In this document: in pieces, positions 7,401 to 12,589 of the stretch | How the letters are laid out: each line of letters opens with the position of its first letter | Numbering within the stretch: the first letter of the stretch is position 1 | Origin: JANXSD01 sp043758125 | Lineage (GTDB): Bacteria; Bacteroidota; Bacteroidia; AKYH767-A; OLB10 | Length of the DNA: 12,589 nt | NCBI GenBank assembly: GCA_043758125.1 | Contig: JAYVOC010000096.1 | Coordinates: 1 to 12,589 of the forward strand | Direction of reading: 5' to 3' | Made by a program: the position numbers and the translations under genes | The notes under the pieces: model-generated | What the model was told of the DNA's origin: nothing | What the model saw: only the letters and a program-made list of their open reading frames with translations | Databases searched by the model: none

Positions 7401-7787
7401 GGTGGGATTTGAACCCACGTCCAGACAGGGAATCAATACGCTTTCTACATGCTTAGTATTGCTTTTAATTGTCGGGAAAAGGTTAGGCGTAACACATACC
7501 ACCATTCTCCGTATTTCCTTTATCTCACTGCACTATCGGAACGTTAACACAGCCAGTTTACCATTTTGATGCCCTGACCCCAATCCCGGTAAACGAGGGA
7601 CTAGGCAGAGCAGCCAGTCACTACTCCTAGAGCAGTGATTAAGCTAATTGATCTTGGATCAATTAGGCAGCACGCGCATAGTTGTTTTCGCCAGTTAGAC
7701 GATAGAGAATTGCGTTTTAAGGGACCATTCACAACGCCCTGCATGCTTACCTACCAATCGCTCCTACTGTCGATTCCTGTCGACCCC
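7394..7787 (-). ncRNA. ssrA: tmRNA (transfer-messenger RNA)
   Basis: This is a one-piece tmRNA of about 394 nt that rescues stalled ribosomes by tagging unfinished peptides. The 5' end GGGGTCG (7787 downward) pairs with CGGCTCC (7401-7395) to form the acceptor stem with two G-U/U-G pairs, followed by discriminator A at 7394. CCA is not encoded (CAA follows), so it must be added. The T-arm GTGGG-TTCAAAT-CCCAC is intact, and the 5' part has GGAATCGACAG, close to the usual TTCGACAG. The tag frame (7692 down to 7663) reads GENNYARAA then TAA, followed by the usual stop-containing hairpin (CTAATTGATC/GATCAATTAG). It lies after rluA on the same strand, with its own terminator. Confidence 0.95.
7663..7692 (-). 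other. tmRNA tag-peptide reading frame (GENNYARAA)
   Basis: The codons GGC GAA AAC AAC TAT GCG CGT GCT GCC TAA follow the resume site. The GENNY start is the Bacteroidota form. The end is ARAA where most bacteria have ALAA or a similar hydrophobic residue before AA, the part read by ClpX/ClpA. Confidence 0.85.
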
Positions 7788-7796
7788 ATATTTTTA

Positions 7797-7836
7797 AAGA
7801 ACTGGAGCAAAGATAACAATCTTTGCTCCAGTTCTT
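7797..7836. other. Perfect 18-bp palindromic hairpin just upstream of ssrA
   Basis: The arms 7797-7814 and 7819-7836 (core ACTGGAGCAAAGAT) are perfectly complementary around a 4-nt loop (AACA on plus). The hairpin ends 9 nt before the mature tmRNA 5' end. The downstream T-tract is poor on both strands, so terminator activity for rluA is uncertain; it could be an operator, a leader structure or a processing signal. Confidence 0.75.
7808..7815 (-). promoter_or_regulatory. ssrA: Candidate -7 element of the ssrA promoter
   Basis: The minus strand reads TATCTTTG, a full match to the Bacteroidota -7 consensus TAnnTTTG, inside the palindrome. It would place transcription start about 14-16 nt before the mature 5' end, leaving a short leader for RNase P. 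No clear -33 TTG is seen at normal spacing. Confidence 0.4.
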
Positions 7837-7989
7837 AATTACGAATTTCAAATTACGAATTAAGTTGAAATTGGCAGATACTAATTAGTATTAAGATAAA
7901 ATGTCAGATTTCTATTGATAAAATAGACAAAAATCAACTCCGAATTCAATAACCATCAGATTGTAATTCGTAATTCTTAATTCGTAATT
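7837..7989. repeat. AATTACGAATT repeats in inverted pairs
   Basis: There are two copies in plus orientation (7837-7847, 7851-7861) and two inverted copies (7965-7975, 7979-7989), separated by about 100 nt. The last copy overlaps the rluA stop: its bases encode the final ITN and the TAA. The pairs could fold into a long stem in the rluA 3' region. Confidence 0.75.
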
Positions 7990-8672
7990 TTCTTAAAATA
8001 ATCCCAAAGTGGATCAGAGGGAGGCTCCGCAACAATATTGATTTCTGCTTTTGTTACTGGATGCTCAAAAGTAATTGCACGCGCATGAAGATGAATGGAA
8101 CCATTTTCATTACTTCGGTTAAAACCATATTTTAAATCACCTTTTATCGGACAACCAATCCCAGATAACTGAACACGAATTTGATGATGCCTACCAGTAA
8201 TAGGTTTCACCTCAAGCAAAGTATAGTTATCTGATTTAATTAAAATTTTATAATCTAATTCGCTAAGCAATGCTCCAGCTTTTGGAACTGATGTAGCATA
8301 ACTTTTATTTTGCTTTTCATTTTTCCAGAGATAACTTATTAGATGATCAGCTTCTTTAGGTGGAGTATTTTTTACAACAGCCCAATATGTTTTTTGAAGA
8401 TCTTTCTCTCGAAATAATTTATTCATGCGCTCAAGTCCTTTACTCGTACGGGCAAAAACAACAATACCACTAACAGGACGATCAATGCGATGCACAGTGC
8501 CTAAAAACACATCACCAGGCTTATCATATTTTTCTTTTATATAAAGTTTAATACGATCACCAATTGTTTCATCGCCCGTTTTATCACCTTGAACAATTTC
8601 ACCTGGATGTTTATTTACAACAATAAGATGATTGTCTTCAAATAAAACTTGAATACTATATTCTTTCTTCAT
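7977..8672 (-). CDS. RluA-family RNA pseudouridine synthase
   Basis: This 231-residue enzyme converts selected uridines in rRNA or tRNA to pseudouridine. Seen: the N-terminal LFEDNHLIVVNKHPG segment (10-24), the catalytic motif HRIDRPVSGIVVFA (61-74) with nucleophile Asp64, a KTYWAVV segment (93-99), and the GRHHQIRVQLSGIGCPIKGD motif (159-178). There is no N-terminal S4 domain, and the length fits the short RluA-type members rather than RluD/RluC, so the exact target site cannot be assigned. The gene starts 42 nt after panB, in the same unit. The final residues KITN and the stop come from an intergenic AATTACGAATT-type repeat, suggesting that the original C-terminus was replaced or trimmed. 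Confidence 0.92.
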   Translation of the reverse strand: MKKEYSIQVLFEDNHLIVVNKHPGEIVQGDKTGDETIGDRIKLYIKEKYDKPGDVFLGTVHRIDRPVSGIVVFARTSKGLERMNKLFREKDLQKTYWAVVKNTPPKEADHLISYLWKNEKQNKSYATSVPKAGALLSELDYKILIKSDNYTLLEVKPITGRHHQIRVQLSGIGCPIKGDLKYGFNRSNENGSIHLHARAITFEHPVTKAEINIVAEPPSDPLWDYFKKITN

Positions 8673-8714
8673 TCAACAATTATAAATACACTAATAGAAT
8701 TCAAAATTGTTAAA

Positions 8715-9530
8715 TTAATATTGCTCATTCTTATTCGGAAAATCAACTGATTTAACATCTCTAATATAATGTTCCGTAGCCTCTTTAATTTGATCGTATA
8801 GATTTAAATAACGACGTAAAAAACGAGGATTAAAATCTTTATTAATTCCTAACATATCATGCAATACTAAAACTTGTCCATCTGTTCCGTAACCAGCACC
8901 AATACCAATTGTTGGAATTTTAATATTCGCAGAAACTTCTGTTGCAAGCTTCGCTGGAATTTTTTCCAGGACAATAGAAAAGCAACCAATCGATTCAAGC
9001 AATTCTGCATCTTCTCGTAAACGTTGTGCTTCTTGTTCTTCTTTTGCACGAACTACATACGTTCCGAATTTATAAATTGATTGAGGCGTTAATCCTAAAT
9101 GTCCCATCACTGGAACTCCCGCAGAAATAATTCTCTCAACAGCTTCTTTAACTTCTCGTCCGCCTTCTAACTTTACACCATGCGCACCCGTTTCTTTCAT
9201 GATACGAATTGCTGAGTTCAACGCTTCTTTCGAATTTCCTTGATACGATCCAAATGGAAGATCTACAACGACTAAAGCTCTATGTACTGCTCTCACAACT
9301 GAAGCAGCATGATATATCATTTGATCAAGTGTAATAGGCAATGTTGTTTTGTGACCAGCCATCACATTACTCGCAGAATCACCAACAAGTATTACATCCA
9401 TTCCTGCTTCATCAATAATTTTTGCAAGACTAAAATCATATGCCGTTAGCATTGAAATTTTTTCGCCTTTACGTTTCATCTCCAACAATGTATGTGTGGT
9501 GATAATTCTTGCTTCTGCTTGCGATGACAT
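8715..9530 (-). CDS. panB: 3-methyl-2-oxobutanoate hydroxymethyltransferase
   Basis: PanB transfers a hydroxymethyl group from 5,10-methylene-THF to 2-oxoisovalerate to give ketopantoate, the first committed step of pantothenate and CoA synthesis in the cytoplasm. The product is 271 residues, close to the family norm of about 264. Expected motifs are in place: LTAYDFSLAKIID (28-40), VGDS (metal ligand Asp51), VVVDLPFGSYQ (Asp90), KLEGG (Glu122), MGHLGLTPQS (122-131 region extended to 131), the catalytic-base segment VLEKIP (Glu189) and TIGIGAG. By comparison with E. coli these correspond to Asp45, Asp84, Glu114 and Glu181. It lies 36 nt after the secreted coiled-coil gene; panC and panD are not in the window. 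The ATG at 9528-9530 has a weak GCAAG just before it. Confidence 0.97.
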   Translation of the reverse strand: MSSQAEARIITTHTLLEMKRKGEKISMLTAYDFSLAKIIDEAGMDVILVGDSASNVMAGHKTTLPITLDQMIYHAASVVRAVHRALVVVDLPFGSYQGNSKEALNSAIRIMKETGAHGVKLEGGREVKEAVERIISAGVPVMGHLGLTPQSIYKFGTYVVRAKEEQEAQRLREDAELLESIGCFSIVLEKIPAKLATEVSANIKIPTIGIGAGYGTDGQVLVLHDMLGINKDFNPRFLRRYLNLYDQIKEATEHYIRDVKSVDFPNKNEQY

Positions 9531-9566
9531 CTTGCTATTGTATTAAATTGTTATTGAAATGATAAT

Positions 9567-10781
9567 TTAATTCCCTGTTGGTAATGAAAAATCTTTCTTA
9601 CTTTTATTTTCTTTCTTAGACGAATCAGGTGAATTTGTATTTGAAGTAGGATTTACAATTGTTGATTTTGATTTCGTAGATTTTGCAGTGCTCTGATTTA
9701 ATGAATCCTTTAACGCTTGATTTGCTTTTTGTAATTCTTCGTTTTTCAATTTTTCAGCCTTCAGATTTTTTGAAAGATTAATTACAAGATCTCCACCGTC
9801 ATTTCCTTTCACCATCTCTTTGTAACGCATTAATTCGGTATTAACTTTCATCAACGAATCAAATGAAAATTGAAATGATTTTAATTTAGATTCTAATATT
9901 TTTATTGCTTTATCACTCGCTAATTTTTGTACTTCATTTTCTTTCTCAGCACCTTTTAATCCTTGTATTATTTGCTTTTGATCTTCCGACTCTTCACTTA
10001 ATTTATTGATTTGAGTTTTTAATGTGATGATAGATTCAGCCAATGCCATCACATCATTTTCGGGAGATAAAACATCTGATTTTTTTGTTTCAGTAGATTC
10101 GCCTTCTTGCCCCTTTTGATTAGTAAACAAATAAAGAAAATCAACTTTTCCTTTACTTCCTGGTCCGATTATATATCCTAGCTCACCAACTTTATACGCA
10201 ATTTCTGTGAATGAAAGTAAAAGAGAATTGTTTAAATAAATATCATAATTTTTATCGGATGTTCTTACTTCAATCAAATTAGGAATATTTAATCCTTTCA
10301 CGAAAGTAGATTTAACCCAACCACCATCTTTTTGATTTCCCGTTAAATAATGATACGCATTTGACGCAATTTGTCGTAAACGAAACTGTTGATTTTTATT
10401 AATCTCAAAAATAAATCCTCCTTGACCACCTGGTTGCGCCATGAAGATTATACCAATACTTCCATCATCTGTAGTTGCTTTTTCTAATTTTAAAGATGTA
10501 ACAAAACGATAGGAGGATAGATTACAATTGAAATTTCCAATAGAAGCATAAGGAGAAACTGATGCTTTACGATTTAAAATATATTCTCCATCCTGAACAA
10601 GAATTAAATTTTCACTATTAGAAAGTGTTGTCCAGTAGGTATCTGAGCTGTCAAAATTTTCACTGAGATAAAGCTTGTCAAATTTTTCTGAAACTAGAGG
10701 TTTAAAAGTGGTAGTTGCTTGTGCAAAACAAGAGCCTGAAATCAATAACACATACAACAGGAGAGAAGCGATTTTTTTCAT
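9567..10781 (-). CDS. Secreted protein with LamG-like domain and coiled coil
   Basis: The product is 404 residues. Residues 1-20 are a signal peptide (MKKIASLLLYVLLISGSCFA|Q); the Cys at 18 does not fit a lipobox well. Residues about 36-220 look like a concanavalin/LamG-type beta-sandwich: FDSSDTYWTTL, GEYILNRK, GSIGIIFMAQPGGQGGFIFEINKNQ, and a late VGELGYIIGPGSKGKVDFLYLF. Residues about 240-365 are charged heptad-like helices (coiled coil). Residues 366-404 are a Ser/Lys/Asn-rich tail without a T9SS sorting domain, so a periplasmic or outer-membrane-associated location is likely. It starts 15 nt after dapA, with AAAGAG before the ATG, and is followed by panB. The function is unknown; a cell-envelope role is inferred from domains only. 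Confidence 0.85.
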   Translation of the reverse strand: MKKIASLLLYVLLISGSCFAQATTTFKPLVSEKFDKLYLSENFDSSDTYWTTLSNSENLILVQDGEYILNRKASVSPYASIGNFNCNLSSYRFVTSLKLEKATTDDGSIGIIFMAQPGGQGGFIFEINKNQQFRLRQIASNAYHYLTGNQKDGGWVKSTFVKGLNIPNLIEVRTSDKNYDIYLNNSLLLSFTEIAYKVGELGYIIGPGSKGKVDFLYLFTNQKGQEGESTETKKSDVLSPENDVMALAESIITLKTQINKLSEESEDQKQIIQGLKGAEKENEVQKLASDKAIKILESKLKSFQFSFDSLMKVNTELMRYKEMVKGNDGGDLVINLSKNLKAEKLKNEELQKANQALKDSLNQSTAKSTKSKSTIVNPTSNTNSPDSSKKENKSKKDFSLPTGN

Positions 10782-10796
10782 TTTACTCTTTAAAGA

Positions 10797-11684
10797 TTAA
10801 TAGTGAATTATAAAATCATTAATCTTTTTTGCAAGAGTTTTACTAACTTGCATTTGTGGAAGTCGAACATAATCATCTGTTATTTCTAATTGTTTTAAAA
10901 CAGATTTAATTCCCGATGGATTTCCTTCAGCAAACAACAACGGAATTAATGGCAACAAATCATAATGTAACTTTTTAGCTTTCGAGAAATTTAATTTTAA
11001 TGCTTGTCGAATCATTTCCGAAAAATCTTGCGGATATGCATTCGCAACAACTGAAATAGCACCAACCGCACCACATGCAATCAATGGTAATGTCAATGCA
11101 TCATCACCTGAAATCACTAAGAAATCATCCGGTTTGTTTTTCAGGATAAACATCGCTTGTTCAACATTTCCACTTGCTTCTTTAATTGCAATTACATTTT
11201 TGAATTCATGCGCGATGGTAAGCGTTGTATCTGCAAGCATGTTCGATCCAGTACGCGAAGGAACATTGTACAAGATAATTGGAACGGGTGATGCCTTATC
11301 GATTGCTTTGTAATGTTGTATTATTCCCTGTTGCGTTGGCTTACTGTAATAAGGAGAAACAGATAAAATTGCATCTACACTTTTAAAATCATAATCATCA
11401 AATGCACGAATAATTTCATGTGTATTGTTACCACCTAATCCTAATACAATTGGAACTTTTTTGTTGGCAACTTCAATAGCACAATTTAAAACTGCTTTAC
11501 GTTCATCTCTACTCAATGTTGAACTTTCTCCAGTAGTACCAAGCGGAACTAGGTATTCACATTTACCTTTTAATACATGCTTAATGAGCTTTGTATATGC
11601 CTTAAAATCGATGCTTCCATCTTTTTGAAAAGGTGTGACCAGCGCAACGCCAGTTCCGTGCAACTTCTTAAGAAGCTGGTTCAT
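10797..11684 (-). CDS. dapA: 4-hydroxy-tetrahydrodipicolinate synthase
   Basis: DapA condenses pyruvate with aspartate semialdehyde, the first step of the lysine/diaminopimelate branch that feeds peptidoglycan. The product is 295 residues, as usual. Seen: GTGVALVTPF (10-19), GTTGESSTLSRDE (49-61, Thr51), PYYSKPTQQG (Tyr113), LYNVPSRTG (Tyr139, Arg144), and the Schiff-base Lys168 in VIAIKEASGN, followed by ISGDDALTLPLIACGAVGAISV. These correspond to E. coli Thr44, Tyr107, Tyr133, Arg138 and Lys161. The start overlaps the end of the upstream DUF6913-like gene by 17 nt, suggesting coupled translation. The next gene follows after 15 nt. Confidence 0.98.
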   Translation of the reverse strand: MNQLLKKLHGTGVALVTPFQKDGSIDFKAYTKLIKHVLKGKCEYLVPLGTTGESSTLSRDERKAVLNCAIEVANKKVPIVLGLGGNNTHEIIRAFDDYDFKSVDAILSVSPYYSKPTQQGIIQHYKAIDKASPVPIILYNVPSRTGSNMLADTTLTIAHEFKNVIAIKEASGNVEQAMFILKNKPDDFLVISGDDALTLPLIACGAVGAISVVANAYPQDFSEMIRQALKLNFSKAKKLHYDLLPLIPLLFAEGNPSGIKSVLKQLEITDDYVRLPQMQVSKTLAKKINDFIIHY

Positions 11685-12222
11685 ATTTAAACGACTTTAA
11701 GTAATGATTAACTTGTTCAATAAATTGTGGTAATGCTAAATTTTCACGAGTGCTAATCATGAAATCATAAAATGATGTTGATCCTTTTTCATATTTACCA
11801 ATCTTAAATCTCGCCTTCGACATAGCAACAATATATTTAAAAGGAATACTATTTCCAGTATGTAAATCGATAAGAATATCGAACTCGCGATTAACGAAAT
11901 TTTTAATGATGGGATTGCTAGGTTTATAAAACCAATTAAGCGTTTTGCGTGTAAAAAAATCCAATCCTAATTTTGAAAAACGCATTGGTGGCAATTCATC
12001 TTGATCGTAATATCCTAAAGCAAGAACATCTTTTTGATGTAACTCACGAATCTCTTTTACGTAACGCTTTACCAGTTCGAAATATTTTTCATTACTGGAA
12101 TCATATAAAATACCTATCGATTTTGCTTTCTCAAAAGGAATTAGCTGTTGCTTTGCCTTGTGATTTTTGAATTCGCGTTGGAATAGGTAATTGGCAATTT
12201 TATGTCGGAGGGTTTTCTTCAT
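11668..12222 (-). CDS. Conserved Bacteroidota protein, DUF6913-like
   Basis: The product is 184 residues with no signal peptide. The basic N-terminus (MKKTLRHKIANYLFQREF) is followed by an alpha/beta body with SIGILYDSSNEKYFELVKRYVKEI (35-58), DVLALGYYDQDELP (65-78), DFFTRKTLNWFYKPSN (88-103), FDILIDLHTGNSIPFKYIVAMSKARFKIGKY (114-144) and a C-terminal DFMISTRENLALPQFIEQV. This pattern fits the uncharacterised DUF6913 family as I recall it; a profile search was not possible. It sits 40 nt after ligA and overlaps dapA by 17 nt. The neighbourhood gives no function; no catalytic motif is recognised. Confidence 0.8.
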   Translation of the reverse strand: MKKTLRHKIANYLFQREFKNHKAKQQLIPFEKAKSIGILYDSSNEKYFELVKRYVKEIRELHQKDVLALGYYDQDELPPMRFSKLGLDFFTRKTLNWFYKPSNPIIKNFVNREFDILIDLHTGNSIPFKYIVAMSKARFKIGKYEKGSTSFYDFMISTRENLALPQFIEQVNHYLKSFKYEPAS

Positions 12223-12262
12223 AGCCCTGATAGTTCAGATTGTAAAAGTACCGAAAAATGAA

Positions 12263-12589
12263 CTATGATATCAGCTCCAGAAATTCATTCTCAGAAATCA
12301 CTTTCACTCCCATTTCCGAAGCCTTTTCAGTCTTGCTAGGACCAGCATCAGAACCCGCCAATAAGTAATTCGTTTTTTTAGAAACGGAACTGCCATTTTT
12401 GCCTCCATGTTGCTCAATCATCTGCTTCAATTCATCACGACTAAATTGCTCGAAACTACCTGTAACAACAATCGTTAGACCTTTCAATTTATCACTAAGC
12501 TTTGCATTCACTGAATCTTGACGAATAGAAAGTTGTAAACCAGCAGCTTTTAAGCGGTTAACCAAGAGGATTTTAGCGGGATTATCAAA
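12263..12589 (-). CDS. ligA: NAD-dependent DNA ligase, C-terminal BRCT end (5' part outside window)
   Basis: The frame is open from the window edge, giving 108 visible residues; the TTG at 12563-12565 is internal, not the start. FDNPAKILLVNRLKAAGLQL is the end of the helix-hairpin-helix region of LigA. It is followed by a BRCT domain with LKGLTIVVTGSF, SRDELKQMIEQHGGKNGSSVSKKTNYLLAGSDAGPSK split over the domain, and a final KVISENEFLELI. LigA seals nicks in replication and repair using NAD+. It is the first gene seen of the minus-strand unit, 40 nt ahead of the DUF6913-like gene. Confidence 0.95.
   Translation of the reverse strand, partial: FDNPAKILLVNRLKAAGLQLSIRQDSVNAKLSDKLKGLTIVVTGSFEQFSRDELKQMIEQHGGKNGSSVSKKTNYLLAGSDAGPSKTEKASEMGVKVISENEFLELIS

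Noticed and set aside
7635..7838. A 67-codon plus-strand open frame across ssrA
   Set aside because: It lies antisense to the tmRNA and its upstream palindrome; the composition is that of the structured RNA, with no protein signature.
10725..10781. Lipoprotein signal in the secreted coiled-coil protein
   Set aside because: The residues before Cys18 (SGS) fit a lipobox poorly, and a normal signal peptidase I site (CFA|Q) follows at once.

Overview
The window looks like a Bacteroidota chromosome (Cytophagia/Sphingobacteriia/Chitinophagia-like; I cannot name a genus). The reasons are the low GC, mostly absent Shine-Dalgarno sequences, a giant secreted protein with a type IX secretion (T9SS) C-terminal sorting domain, which is essentially confined to this phylum, a tmRNA tag of the Bacteroidota type (GENNYxxAA), and possible TAnnTTTG -7 promoter elements.

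Right half (about 7390-12589, all minus strand) is housekeeping. It reads ligA (C-terminal BRCT end only), a small conserved DUF6913-like protein, dapA, a secreted coiled-coil protein, panB, rluA-type pseudouridine synthase, then ssrA (tmRNA). Coding gaps are 15-42 nt, with one 17-nt overlap, so the six protein genes look like one transcription unit. It serves DNA ligation, lysine/peptidoglycan precursors, pantothenate/CoA and RNA modification. ssrA follows rluA after about 190 nt containing short inverted repeats and a perfect 18-bp palindrome.

Left half (1-7200) looks accessory. It has a split HipA-like system on the plus strand (kinase C-terminal part followed by a separate HipA N-subdomain protein, overlapping by 11 nt). 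Convergent to it is a protein with an RNxxxH motif typical of HEPN ribonucleases. Next is a 1476-residue exported protein made of 28 propeller-type repeats of about 48 residues with a T9SS tail, followed by its own strong terminator. About 600 bp of AT-rich, apparently non-coding DNA separates it from ssrA.

The change from core to accessory content falls at the 3' end of ssrA, a well-known integration site. A degenerate direct copy of the ssrA 3' end (18 of 21 positions) lies 187 bp away on the accessory side. The main points of interest are the reversed-order HipT/HipS-like pair beside a HEPN gene, the two different higher-order repeat periods in the propeller protein, the att-like duplication and nested inverted repeat beyond ssrA, and a tmRNA tag ending in RAA instead of LAA.
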